DNA from: Streptomyces sp. YIM 121038
GTDB lineage: Bacteria > Actinomycetota > Actinomycetes > Streptomycetales > Streptomycetaceae
Assembly (NCBI RefSeq): GCF_006088715.1
Contig: NZ_CP030772.1
Span: 558,001-622,000 of the forward strand
Length of the DNA stretch: 64,000 nt
Reading direction: 5' to 3'
Shown: one piece after another, positions 19,185 through 28,593 of the stretch
Numbering within the stretch: the stretch's first letter is position 1
Layout of the letters: the number at the start of each line of letters is the position of its first letter
Notes under the pieces: model-generated
The model's input: only the letters and a program-made list of their open reading frames with translations
Database searches by the model: none
What the model was told of the DNA's origin: nothing
Position numbers and translations under genes: made by a program

Positions 19185-19430
19185 TCAGGCGGCCGTCCGC
19201 AGATGGCCGACCGCTTCTTGCTCGGGCGGCTCCATATCCAAGTGCCAGATGCCGAAGCGTCGGATCTTGGAAGTGATGTACGGGGTGATGGTGGCCAGGT
19301 CGACGGGGTCGATCTCCCAGTCCTCGGCAGTCAGGTCGTTGACCACCTTGGTGATGTCCACGGCCGTATGGAAGATCAGGCATTCTCTGAACTGGCAGGG
19401 CAGTTCGTGAGGTGACATCCGCTTCGCGGT
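19185..19430 (-). pseudogene. Tn3-family transposase, C-terminal fragment
   Basis: About 65 residues from the very end of a Tn3 transposase (LIFHTAVDITKVVNDLTAED, WEIDPVDLATITPYITSKIR, RFG). The upstream part is lost within about 30 bases of the IS5-type element that begins at 19459. It is more diverged from the three larger copies than they are from one another. Confidence 0.8.
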
Positions 19431-19458
19431 TGAACAGGCGGCGTCTTCAGCAGTCCTA

Positions 19459-20399
19459 AAGCGTGCTTGAGATGTGGTCACAGTGCTTGCCGTATCAGGG
19501 CGAGTTGGATGGTGGCTTCGTAGCGGACGGCGAGCTTGTCGTACCTGGTCGCGATGCCTCGGGCCTGTTTCAGCAAGCCGATTCGGTTCTCGACTTTGTG
19601 TCTGGCCTTGTACTTCTCGCGGTCGAAGCCGGGCGGGCGTCCGCCCGCCGGGCCCCGTCGGCGCCGGTGTCCAGCCTGGTCCCGCTTCTCCGGAGTGGTG
19701 TCCGGGATCTGCCGCTGGCGCAGGTGCTCGCGGATCGCACGGGAGGAGTACGCCCGGTCGGCCAGCACGTGGACAGGCCGGGTCCGTGGGCGGCCTCTGC
19801 CGGGCAGGGGTACACGGATGCAGTTCATCAGCTCGGTGAACAACGGGGCATCGCCCCGCTGGCCGGTGGTGACGGCCGTGGCCAGGTCATGGAAGGAGGA
19901 GTCGACCGCGAGGTGGATCTTCGTGGTCAGGCCGCCGCGCGATCGGCCGATGGCGTGGTCGTCCGGCTCGGCCGCCAGCCCCTCGCCACACGGCCGGCCC
20001 GGATCGAGGTCCCCCTTTTCCGGGCGCCGGCGGCATGTTGGTGGGCCCGGCAGATGGTGGAGTCGACGGACACCTCCCACTCGAGATGCCCGGCAGTATC
20101 GGCCTTGACCTGCAACTTCTTCAGAATGCGGGCCCAGGTCCCATCGATCTGCCAGCGTCGGAAAACCGAGTACAAGGTCTCCCGCGGGCCGTACCGTTCG
20201 GGAACATCCCGCCAGGGTGAGCCCGTCCGGGTCCGCCACCAGATCCCGTCGAAGACCTGTCGCCGATCCCGAGGCTTGCGCCCCATCACTGGCAACTCGG
20301 GCAACACCGCCTCCAGGCGTACCCACTGTTCATCCGTCAGATCTCCACGAGCCATCCGAAGATCGTTCCACACTGAAGATCAATATCTCAAACACGCCT
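19459..20399. mobile_element. IS5-family insertion sequence, 941 bp
   Basis: Imperfect terminal inverted repeats: left AAGCGTGCTTGAGAT at 19459 and right AGGCGTGTTTGAGAT (complement, ending 20399). The element is flanked by TA on both sides (19457-19458 and 20400-20401), fitting a 2-bp target duplication as in the IS427-like group of IS5. It carries a transposase in two overlapping frames on the minus strand. Confidence 0.85.
19478..20355 (-). CDS. IS5-family transposase (two overlapping frames)
   Basis: The first frame starts MARGDLTDEQWVRLEAVLPE at 20355 and carries the DUF4096-type N terminus and first catalytic Asp (SVDSTICRAHQHAAGARK), running to 19927. The second frame takes over near 20000 and carries GGLTTKIHLAVDS, then VLADRAYSSRAIREHLR (second Asp) and a segment ending VENRIGLLKQARGIATRYDK (Glu), to 19478. 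This split is common in IS5 elements, which join the parts by programmed frameshifting, so the element may still be active. A real mutation cannot be excluded. Confidence 0.85.
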
Positions 20400-20401
20400 T
20401 A

Positions 20402-20893
20402 GTACCTGCTGGCCGAGGACTGGATCTCATGGGATGCGGCTTACCCCACTCGAACGGGTGATCCCGTTGAGCATGTTCGACGAACTGCGGCCAGTGTTAT
20501 TACGTCCCTGCCGTTTCATGGTCTGGCTTTGAGTGTCCATGGATCTGTGCCTCCGGTGCAGCGGCTTCTGTGTTCGCGTGGAGGGCAATCAACCCATGTC
20601 TCATCTGCAATCTCTGTGTTCCGGAGCGCCGAACGATCCACCATCCTTTCATGCGCGATGCCGGTGCTGTGCCTGTCCTGGTGCAAAAGGCCACCGCACT
20701 CCAGGACGGAGTCGAGGCATGCTAAATCGGCAGCTCGTTTGAGCGGGCCTTCGACGTCTCCGGTAAGCGATCGGCAATTTCACCCCTGAGTCTTGCCACC
20801 TCGCGAGGTTGCAGGTACTCGCAGGTTCCAACAGCCGGACATAGGAAATAGTTCAACCGCCCACTGCTTGAACCTCCCTCACACGAGGCTCCC
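20402..20893. other. Upstream region of the triterpene-type gene trio
   Basis: About 490 bases between the IS5 element and the cyclase gene. No gene supported. GAGG at about 20884-20887 is the ribosome site of the cyclase gene. The promoter of the three-gene set should be here, but I cannot place it. Confidence 0.4.
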
Positions 20894-22819
20894 ATGACGC
20901 ACAGCCCCGCCCACGCTCACCAACTTGCCATGTTGCGGTTGCTCTCTCATCAACGTGACGACGGCAGTTGGGAGGGGGAGTTCGTAATGAACACCACCCC
21001 TCTGTCACAGTACGTGATCGTCCATCAGCTCACCGGTCGCCCCGTTTCCTCTGCCCGTAGTGGGGCGATGATCCGTCACTTCCGCGCCTCCGTGACGGCC
21101 GAGGGCGGCTGGCGGCTGTATCCGGATCCCGACGCGAGTCCGTCTCCGTACTGCACGACGCTCGCTTACATCGCGCTGCGGCTGCTTGGTCTGCCCGTGG
21201 ATGACCCGCTGACCGCGGGTGCCAGGGCTTGGCTGCACGAACAGCCCGGTAGGGTCGCGGCAGTTCCGACCTGGGGCAAGTTCTGGCTGGCTGTGTGCGG
21301 TTTGTACGACTACCGGGCGGTCAACGCCGTGCCCCCGGAATTCTTCCTGCTGCCGCGCTGGTTTCCCGTGCACCCGGACCGGTTGTACTGCTACGCGCGG
21401 CTGATCTTTCAGGCCATGGCGTGTCTGTACGGCACCCGGTTCAGGGGAGACCTTGGTCCGCTCTCCGACGATCTGCGCCGCGAGCTCTTCGGTGGGCACA
21501 AGCCCCGGCGCTCCGACCGCACCCTGCTGGGTGCAGACGCGAGCCTGCCGCCCTCAGCCGTACTGCGCCTTGGCCAGAGCGTGCTGTCCTGGTATGAGCG
21601 CCGTCCGGTCCGAGCGCTGCGCGAGCGGGCGCTGGAACGATGCCTTCGGCGGGTCGAGCACGAGCAACAGGTGACCGACGAGCTTGGGTTGTCGTCGATC
21701 ACGGGAGCACTGAACGTTCTCGCCCTGCACGCCTCGGGAGCCGGGCCGCATGCTGTCGAGCAGGCGCTGGAGGGTTTGGAGCACTGGCGGTGGGAGGACC
21801 AGGACGGCGGCACCCGGTATCTCGGCAATCGATCGGCGACCTGGGATACCTCCTTCGCGGTCGAAGCCCTTCTCGCCTACCCGACCAGCGCCGCGCACGA
21901 CGCCGTTCGCCGTGCATGCGGCTATCTCCAGGATGCTCAGGTCACCAGAGAAATTGAGAGCCCCGGTATCAACGCGCGTATTCCCGCTCTGGGCGGCTGG
22001 TGTTTCACCGACGGAGCGCACCGCTGGCCGGTCAGCGACTGCACGGGTGAAGCCCTGGCGGCACTGTTTCACGCTCGCCGGGCGCCCTGCACAGACCGGC
22101 TGGGCCAGGCGGCGGACTTCATGCTGCGGACGCAGAACAAGGACGGAGGATTCGGGACCTACGAGCCGCGACGCGGTAGTCGGCTACTTGAACGGCTAAA
22201 CCCCTCCGAACTCTTCAGCCATTGCATGATCGAAGACTCCTACGCCGAGTGCACCGCCTCCGTCCTGACGGCCCTGGCTCCGCTGATGGCAGACACTCCC
22301 GAGCCCCGGAGAACACGGTTGCGCCAGGCCGTGTCGCACGGAGCCCGCTACCTCCTGCGGCAGCAACACCGGGACGGCTCCTGGCCGGCGGCCTGGGGCA
22401 TCAACCGCGTCTACGGCACCTTCTTCGCCGTCCGCGGGCTGCTGGCTACCGGCTGTCCCCCGACTCATCCTCGGCTGCAGCGTGCCGCGGCCTGGCTTGA
22501 ATCAGTTCAACGACCCGACGGCGGCTGGGGCGAACACTTCCAGGGATTCCTGGAAAGACGCTACGTGCCCCACCGACAGAGCCAGCCCACCGTGACGGCC
22601 TTGGCCCTGCTCGCTCTGATGGAGATCAACGGTCCGGACCATCCTGCAGTACGCGACGGCATCTGCTGGCTGCGAACACACCAAAATCCCGACGGTTCAT
22701 GGGATCAGACGGCGGCCACCGGTGCCTGCCTGGGAACCGGTGTTCTCGACTACCTCCTGTACTCGGAGTACTTCCCGCTATGGGCCCTGGGCCGCTGGCT
22801 GACGCTCACCAACTGCTGA
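20894..22819 (+). CDS. Oxidosqualene-cyclase-type triterpene cyclase
   Basis: A 641-residue class II cyclase of the squalene-hopene / oxidosqualene cyclase superfamily, which closes linear C30 chains by protonation. QW-type repeats are at about 20 (QRDDGSW), 414 (QNKDGGF), 491 (QHRDGSW), 539 (QRPDGGW) and 597 (QNPDGSW). The acid motif is VSDCTGEAL with Asp382. That is the DCTAE form of lanosterol/cycloartenol synthases, not the DxDDTA of hopene cyclases. The second Cys that pairs with this Asp in lanosterol synthase is also present (YAECTASVL, Cys453), as is the WFPVHPDRLYCYARL block. An epoxidase-like gene downstream supports an epoxide substrate. Start ATG 20894. The final product cannot be read from sequence. 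Confidence 0.88.
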   Translation: MTHSPAHAHQLAMLRLLSHQRDDGSWEGEFVMNTTPLSQYVIVHQLTGRPVSSARSGAMIRHFRASVTAEGGWRLYPDPDASPSPYCTTLAYIALRLLGLPVDDPLTAGARAWLHEQPGRVAAVPTWGKFWLAVCGLYDYRAVNAVPPEFFLLPRWFPVHPDRLYCYARLIFQAMACLYGTRFRGDLGPLSDDLRRELFGGHKPRRSDRTLLGADASLPPSAVLRLGQSVLSWYERRPVRALRERALERCLRRVEHEQQVTDELGLSSITGALNVLALHASGAGPHAVEQALEGLEHWRWEDQDGGTRYLGNRSATWDTSFAVEALLAYPTSAAHDAVRRACGYLQDAQVTREIESPGINARIPALGGWCFTDGAHRWPVSDCTGEALAALFHARRAPCTDRLGQAADFMLRTQNKDGGFGTYEPRRGSRLLERLNPSELFSHCMIEDSYAECTASVLTALAPLMADTPEPRRTRLRQAVSHGARYLLRQQHRDGSWPAAWGINRVYGTFFAVRGLLATGCPPTHPRLQRAAAWLESVQRPDGGWGEHFQGFLERRYVPHRQSQPTVTALALLALMEINGPDHPAVRDGICWLRTHQNPDGSWDQTAATGACLGTGVLDYLLYSEYFPLWALGRWLTLTNC

Positions 22820-22881
22820 CGAGCTCCAGCCTGTTCCAGTGCACTCATGCCTCAGACTCATTGGTTGGAAAGGATAATTCG

Positions 22882-23691
22882 ATGAACACTGCTGTCGCAG
22901 ATGACGTCGACGATGCTCTGCTGACGACGAGCCGCACTTTCTACCTGCCTATCCGGCAGTTGCCGCCGGGCCTCTGTGAGGCAGTGAGCTCGGCTTATCT
23001 GTGTCTGCGTGCCATCGATGAGATCGAGGATCATCCTGGGCTGCCGACCGTGGATAAGGCCCGCGCGCTGCGAGCTGTCGCTCAGGCCTTTCAGGCGGCG
23101 GTGACGCCTGCCGCCATCGATACGGCTCTGCAGCCCTATGAGGGCGTCCTTCCCGAGGTGACGCGACAGCTGTCACGATGGGCCTACTACAGCCCGTCCA
23201 GCGTCGCAGCCAGGATCTGGGAAGCGACAGCGGTCATGGCATCTCGCATGGCGGAATGGGCTGAGCGTGACTGGCGGATCGCGACGCCTGACGACCTCGA
23301 CCAGTACACCTTCGCCGTGGCCGGGTCGGTCGGCCTGCTGTTGAGCGATCTGTGGTCCTGGTTCAACGGGACCGATACCGACCGGACTGCCGCCGTCGAG
23401 TACGGCCGCACCCTGCAAGCGGTCAACATCCGCAAGGACCTGCACGTCGACGCCAATCGCGGCGTAACGTTCCTCCCTGCTGGCTGGACGGCCGACGACC
23501 TCGACATCTACATCGACCAGAAGATGATCCACGCGGACCGCTACCTGAAGTCTCTGCCAGCCGGTCCGATCCGGGTGTTCTCCGCCATCCCCTACGAGCT
23601 TGCCCGTGCCACGGCTGTCGCGCTCCGGAACGGAAAGGACAAACTGGGCCGCCACGAGGTGGAAGCTATCGTGGCGCGGTGCACCGCATGA
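22882..23691 (+). CDS. Squalene/phytoene-synthase family enzyme (squalene synthase-like)
   Basis: A 269-residue head-to-head prenyl synthase, starting MNTAVADDVDDALLTTSRTF at ATG 22882 with GGAAAGGA upstream. The first Asp motif is YLCLRAIDEIEDHPGL (46-50), close to the LRALDTVED pattern of squalene synthases. The second is QAVNIRKDLHVDANRG (186-190), followed by VTFLP. It is shorter than eukaryotic squalene synthase and about the size of bacterial HpnC/HpnD and CrtB. It lies between an oxidosqualene-cyclase-like and an epoxidase-like gene, so squalene from two FPP is the likely product. A partial reaction (presqualene diphosphate) is possible. Confidence 0.85.
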   Translation: MNTAVADDVDDALLTTSRTFYLPIRQLPPGLCEAVSSAYLCLRAIDEIEDHPGLPTVDKARALRAVAQAFQAAVTPAAIDTALQPYEGVLPEVTRQLSRWAYYSPSSVAARIWEATAVMASRMAEWAERDWRIATPDDLDQYTFAVAGSVGLLLSDLWSWFNGTDTDRTAAVEYGRTLQAVNIRKDLHVDANRGVTFLPAGWTADDLDIYIDQKMIHADRYLKSLPAGPIRVFSAIPYELARATAVALRNGKDKLGRHEVEAIVARCTA

Positions 23692-24965
23692 CGGCGGTCG
23701 AACCAGCACATGTGCTGGTCAGCGGCGCCGGAATCGCCGGATGCGCGGCTGCTTTGAGTCTGGCCGCCACCGGGCACACCGTGACGCTGATCGAACCCAG
23801 TACCGACACAGGCAAACGATTTGCAGGCGAGTGGCTCCATCCACCCGGGGTCCGGGCACTCGACCGCCTTGGTGTCGCCTGGCGGGACCTGCCGCACCGC
23901 CCTGGTCTTGGTTTCGCCGTCTACCCGGACGACGGGCTGCATCCCATTGTGCTTCCCTATCCGGGCGGGCTGACCGCCCTCGCATGCCGCCATGACCTGC
24001 TTCTGGACCGGATCAGGCACACGGCTGCGCAACAACCCAAGGTCAGCTTGCTTTATGGGCGGCGCGTGCAGGCCGGAGCTGATGGATATCCGGTCATCAC
24101 TGGCCCTACACCCCCAAATCCCGTGCCGACGAGAGGACTGTGGATCAGAGCCGAGGGCCGCACGGCCCAGTCCGGTCCGTCTCACCCACGGTCGCACACC
24201 CTGGGACTCCTCCTGGATGACGTCGAACTCCCCCTCGAAGACTTTGCACACGTTTTCGCTGCAGGCCCTTCACCCGTCCTTGCCTACGCAATCAACGAGG
24301 GGCAAGTCCGCATGACTATCGACGTCCCCGCCCATTTGAGGAGACCGGGCAAGCCGTACGACCTCCACGACTATCGGCAGGCGATGCCTGCCCCCCTCTT
24401 GGCCTGCGCGGAGGCAGCGCTACGGGCCGGGCTTGGGCGCTGGTCGGCCAACCGCAGCCAACCCCGTTCCCAGTACACCACCACGCCCCATGCCGCCTTC
24501 GTCGGCGATGCCGTGGGCAGTCATCACCCTCTTTCTGCCTGCGGGATGACCCTGGCACTGCTTGACGGTGAATGTATCGGCGCCCACGCAGTGAAGACCT
24601 ACTCTCTGATACGGCGCTGGGCGGGTGCCGTCCCCGAAGCGACAGCCCTGACACTTCACAAGATCCTCGCCGATGCCGACGGCCGCGATCCAGTACGGCA
24701 GGGCCTATTCCGAATGTGGCGGAGCTCCCCCTCCGCGGCGAACCATTCCATGCAGCTCCTGGCGATGGAGGAGAACTCGCTGCGTCGCTTCTCCTACACC
24801 ATGCTGGAGATCCTCAAATTCGCCATCGCCTCGAAGCCACGTTCCGGCAAAGCCCTTTTGGCCTGGACATGGTGGACTCTCCGCCTCCTCTATCGCCTTG
24901 CCGCCGTCCGAACCAATCGCGTCAGAGGAGGGTTGTCGCGATACTTCTCGCGAGGGCGCGCATAG
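23688..24965 (+). CDS. FAD monooxygenase, squalene-epoxidase-like
   Basis: A 425-residue flavoprotein starting MTAVEPAHVLVSGAGIAG, overlapping the previous stop as ATGA (23688-23691). The FAD-binding GxGxxG is at 13-18 with the acidic end at Glu36. RFAGEWLHPPGVRALDRLG matches the FAD-loop region of squalene epoxidases. GDAVGSHHPLSACGMTLAL (273-291) matches their GDA...HPLTGGGMT signature. The DG motif appears as AEGR. A hydrophobic C-terminal segment (KALLAWTWWTLRLLYRLAAV) could anchor it to the membrane, as in known epoxidases. It would convert squalene to 2,3-oxidosqualene for the cyclase upstream. Other polyene substrates are possible. Confidence 0.85.
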   Translation: MTAVEPAHVLVSGAGIAGCAAALSLAATGHTVTLIEPSTDTGKRFAGEWLHPPGVRALDRLGVAWRDLPHRPGLGFAVYPDDGLHPIVLPYPGGLTALACRHDLLLDRIRHTAAQQPKVSLLYGRRVQAGADGYPVITGPTPPNPVPTRGLWIRAEGRTAQSGPSHPRSHTLGLLLDDVELPLEDFAHVFAAGPSPVLAYAINEGQVRMTIDVPAHLRRPGKPYDLHDYRQAMPAPLLACAEAALRAGLGRWSANRSQPRSQYTTTPHAAFVGDAVGSHHPLSACGMTLALLDGECIGAHAVKTYSLIRRWAGAVPEATALTLHKILADADGRDPVRQGLFRMWRSSPSAANHSMQLLAMEENSLRRFSYTMLEILKFAIASKPRSGKALLAWTWWTLRLLYRLAAVRTNRVRGGLSRYFSRGRA

Positions 24966-25060
24966 GCATCTCACTCGGTGGAAAGCGGGAACGTCCCTAC
25001 CGCATCACGAACCCAGTATCGCCACCGGATCTCACTTGACTCTGAAGCTTCTATAGATCG

Positions 25061-26040
25061 TCAAGCTGTAGGAGACGGCCCGGGTGTGTCGCTGAATGCG
25101 CTGGTCAGGTGGTGGTAGACCTCACGCGCGACGAAGCGTTTGAGGCACCTGAAGATGTCCTTTGTCTTGAGTCCTTCGGGGGGTGCGCCGGGCGACGTAG
25201 TCACGGGTGCGCGGGTCGTGGCGCATGCGAACCAGCACGATTGTGTGCAGTGCGCGGTTGGCCTGATGGTCTCCGCCACGGTTGGGCCGGTGGCGGTCCG
25301 TGCGCCCGGACGAGGCCGGGATGGGTGCGGCGGCGCATAGGTGGGCGAAGGAGGCCTCGGAGGCGAGTCTGTCGGGGTTGTCGCCAGCGGTGACCAGCAA
25401 CTGTCCGGCGGTCTCGGTCCCGACGCCCGTCAGCGCGAGCAGGCCGGGTGCGGTGCGGGCGATCAACACGCGTAGGTCGGCGTCCGCGTCCGCTATCTCC
25501 TCGCTCAAGTGCCGGTAGCGTCTGGCCAGGCGTTTGAGGGCAAGTCTGACGGCCGTGGCCGGGTCGGTGAGATCTGCACCGTGACGGCTGGCGGCCAGTC
25601 GTCGGACCAGCTCGGTTGTGGTCAGCGAGCGGAGTGCTTCGCGGACCTCGGCGGGCGCGGTGATGATCAGCGATTTGATCTGGTTGATGGTCTGGGTGCG
25701 GGCCTTGACGGCGCTGGCGCGTACGACGCGCAGTCCGCGGATTGCCTCGACCGTGCCGTCGCGGTGCTTCGGTGTGCCTGTGGCGCGGCCGGCGAGTACC
25801 GCGGTGGCGGCGGCGTAGGCGTCGATGGAGTCTGACTTTCCTGCCGCTCGGCGAGCCCGACGGTCGGGTCGGTCCTCCTCGACGACAGTGATCTGGTTGG
25901 CTCGGAGGCAACGGCCGAGCTCGGCGCCGAAGGAGCCGGTGCCCTCCATGCCCACGACCAGCACTCGGCCGTGGGAGTGCAGCCATTCCAGCAGGTCCCG
26001 GTATCCCGGATCTCCACCAGGTGTGCGAAGTCCGAGCGCG
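25061..26040 (-). pseudogene. IS110-family transposase, 5'-truncated and frameshifted
   Basis: The frame from about 26030 reads GYRDLLEWLHSHG, then VLVVGMEGTGSFGAELGRCL, KSDSIDAYAAATAVLAGR (RuvC-like catalytic region) and the serine domain GVGTETAGQLLVTAGDNPDR and a following AAPIPASSGRT block. The first ~40 residues with the first catalytic Asp are missing, replaced by a serine recombinase fragment. Near the end the frame breaks at a six-G run (25178-25183). The proper C terminus (PEGLKTKDIFRCLKRFVARE) continues in another frame to 25061. Confidence 0.85.
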
Positions 26041-26572
26041 GGATGCCGGTCAGCTCCGTGTCCCGCAACTCTTCTGCGACCTTGAGGAGTTCCAGGGCGC
26101 CGCGGCCGAGCCGTTTCATCTCATGCACGACGAGAGTGACCTTTGCTCCGAGGGTGCGGTACTCGCGGGCCGCGGCGAGGGCGGCCTTCATCTCGGGCCG
26201 CTCGCGCACGCGGGTGCTGATGCGCTCGTGGAACAGTCGGTGCACGCCGGAGGCTTCGAGGGCGTCGACCTGGGACTGGATCTCCTGGGTGCTGGTGGAG
26301 ACGCGGGCGTATCCGAGACGGACCTCCATCGGCGTGGCGGCCTCCGCAGGCTTCACGGCCGGCAGGGCGGTCCATACCGATCCGGGGTGGCGTACGGCCG
26401 GGGTGGCCACGTGGAGTTCGGAGCGGAGCGCGGGAACGAGTTGGAAGCGGGCGGTGTGGTACTTGAGCGCGACCTTGCCCGCGGTGGTGCGGCACGGCGA
26501 GCAGGGCGGGGCCTGGCAGGTGGACATCGGGCAGGCGTGCGACTCAACGAGCTTGTGAGGGTCGGCGATCAC
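26041..26572 (-). pseudogene. Serine recombinase, N-terminal part
   Basis: A Cys-rich N-terminal stretch (CQAPPCSPCRTTAGKVALKY) is followed by the catalytic start VRLGYARVSTSTQEIQSQVD with the nucleophile Ser, then VTLVVHEMKRLGRGALELLK. It breaks off inside the catalytic domain near 26040, where an IS110 remnant begins, so the DNA-binding half is gone. The Cys-rich head is seen in some Streptomyces resolvases. Confidence 0.75.
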
Positions 26573-26734
26573 GCCAGAATCGTTTCACGAGTGCGTTCCA
26601 TCGATCAAGAGGAAGGAAACGACTGCTGAAACATGGCGACCTGCAACAACGGCGTCGGTGCTGGGCGTTGCAACAGGGGTCACCTATGGAACAGAGCCAT
26701 CAAGGCCCAGAGCTCCAAGTCCCCTCAAGGATGT

Positions 26735-28468
26735 TCACCGGCAGGTGGCGGCCAGGCCGTCAGCAAGGCGAGCGTAGGGGTTGGTGTGGGCGAGTTCTGC
26801 CGCGCCGCTGGCTACGCCGAAGAACGCACGGCGCAGGTGGAGGCCGGTGGTGGCGGGGAGGCGGTAGGTGGCGCGGATGGCCTGGTCGGTGTCCATGAGG
26901 AGGCGGGCGTCGGTGCCGTGGGTGGTTGCCTCGCCGAGGACGGCCTGCTGCCAGAAGGGGCGCAGCAGGTCACGGAGTGGGGCGGCGTCTGCTTTGTCCA
27001 CGTCGCCGCTGGCAGCGAGGGCGGTGTCGAAGACCTGCTGCCAGACGTCGGCGGACGGCAGGTCGCAGGCCAAAGCGGCGGCAGCGGCGGTGGTACAGGC
27101 GCTCGTGTCGACGCCGGGGATGGTGCTGCGTCGGGCGATGCGGTGGGCGCGTTCGTCCACAGTGGGGGGAGGTGCCGGCTGCCACAGTGGTGCCCAGGTG
27201 TCGTCGTGGAAGGTACTGCCCGGCAGGAGCAGGCATCCGCTGGCTCGGGCGGTGAAGGCCGTGCCGGCAGTGGTGTTGGTGAATGCGGAGAGCTGGCGTC
27301 TGACCTGGTAGCGCGGTGTCAACAGGTAGAAGACGCAGGCGCCCATCGACAGCTCGCCCGCTTCCTCATGGCCTGGTGCGCTACACGTGCAGGCGAGGGC
27401 GGCATCCGTCGCTTCGGCCAGCGCGGTGCCGTAGCCGGTGACGCTCTCGGGACCGACGACCGCCAGGACCAGCAGGAGCTCGTTGAAGCTTTCGTGACTG
27501 ACGTAGTCGGCCACCGCGTCGGTGACGTCGTTGTAGCGAACGATGTTGTCGATCGCGCGTTGGATGGCGGTGCAGTCCGCCCTGGCAGTGAACTCGCCGC
27601 ACCGCGCGCCGACCTGAAGGTAGTGCGAGGTGCCGAGCATGACCCGGTAATAGGGGGCGACAGCGCCGTCCCAGCAACGCGCTCCCATGTACTCCTCCGG
27701 GGTGGGCGGCTGGACATCGGTGGAGGGTGTTGTTGCTATCGCGTCCCTGGCCACCATGAGCGCGCCCACCGCGACCATCTCGCGTGCTGCCAGGGTCGCC
27801 GCCGGGCCGGAGAGGTGGGCCAGGCCCTCCCCGGATGTGACCATGTAACGGTGTTGGTTACCAGCCCGCGAGTCGTCGAGGGCGCCGCAGAAGTCCACCG
27901 CGGTGGTGATCGACAACAGCGATGCGCTGAGGTCGTGCAGCCGGGCGTCATCGCCGCGGATGAACTGCCAGCTGTAGACGCTGCCCCACATGTCGCGCAT
28001 GGCGATGATGGGATCTGCGGCACTGGGTACACGTCGCTGGTACTCGGCCCACAACTCCCCGGTTTCGCCTCCCTTGCGTGGCGCTCTACGCGCGAGCTCC
28101 TCTAGCCCGCGTCCGGCCGGTGTCTCCCCTTTCCGCCACAGCCCGGCGGCCTGGACCGCAGTGGTGCGCCGTGCGATGTCGGCGACCGCCCCGGTCTCGA
28201 CGGAATGGATGATCTCGGGGCGGTATACGGTGCGCAGGATGTGCTCGGCCATCATCAGGCCCTCGTCCGGGCAAGGCATCACGGTGGCGCGGTAGGGGAT
28301 GTAGCGGGGCTCTCCGACCAGGTACGCGGTGGCGCCGTCCGGGGCCCGCGGGCCGTCATGGACAGTGTGTACTTCTTTCAACAGATCGAGCGCAGCACCA
28401 TCGAGTAGCCCGGCACGCTCCATGTCCCATGCATCGGGCCCGGAGGCAGGGGGGGCTGCTTCAGCCAT
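26735..28468 (-). CDS. Class I terpene synthase with an altered metal-binding motif and long C-terminal extension
   Basis: A 577-residue protein; start ATG 28468 with AAGGGTGAG upstream. Its middle matches class I terpene synthases. An Asp-rich site is at 198-204 (ALDDSRAGNQ). The EYMGARCWDGAV segment (259-270) carries the diphosphate-sensing Arg264. RAIDNIVRYNDVTDAVADY gives the second metal motif at 313-321. RY follows at 386-387. The canonical ND(L)xSxxxE here reads NDVTDAVAD, with both later ligands changed to Asp. About 175 residues after RY belong to no domain I know. The GGPP-synthase-type gene 125 bases upstream is probably co-transcribed, so a diterpene (C20) product is the simplest guess. 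Confidence 0.7.
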   Translation of the reverse strand: MAEAAPPASGPDAWDMERAGLLDGAALDLLKEVHTVHDGPRAPDGATAYLVGEPRYIPYRATVMPCPDEGLMMAEHILRTVYRPEIIHSVETGAVADIARRTTAVQAAGLWRKGETPAGRGLEELARRAPRKGGETGELWAEYQRRVPSAADPIIAMRDMWGSVYSWQFIRGDDARLHDLSASLLSITTAVDFCGALDDSRAGNQHRYMVTSGEGLAHLSGPAATLAAREMVAVGALMVARDAIATTPSTDVQPPTPEEYMGARCWDGAVAPYYRVMLGTSHYLQVGARCGEFTARADCTAIQRAIDNIVRYNDVTDAVADYVSHESFNELLLVLAVVGPESVTGYGTALAEATDAALACTCSAPGHEEAGELSMGACVFYLLTPRYQVRRQLSAFTNTTAGTAFTARASGCLLLPGSTFHDDTWAPLWQPAPPPTVDERAHRIARRSTIPGVDTSACTTAAAAALACDLPSADVWQQVFDTALAASGDVDKADAAPLRDLLRPFWQQAVLGEATTHGTDARLLMDTDQAIRATYRLPATTGLHLRRAFFGVASGAAELAHTNPYARLADGLAATCR

Positions 28469-28593
28469 GGCTCACCCTTCGTGTTTGCGATGCGCGTCGG
28501 GCGCACGGCAGGCATCAACTGGCTTGCTGAGATGCGCCTACCCGACTCGGCGCCCCTGCCCCGAGCCAGCAGGCGCTCCTTCGGGTCAGGCGG

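Noticed and set aside
20894..22819. Squalene-hopene cyclase
   Set aside because: The acid motif is DCTGE rather than DxDDTA, and the lanosterol-synthase Cys pair is present.
26633..28105. A 490-codon plus-strand frame
   Set aside because: Antisense to the 577-residue terpene synthase. Composition is Gly/Val-rich with no domain.
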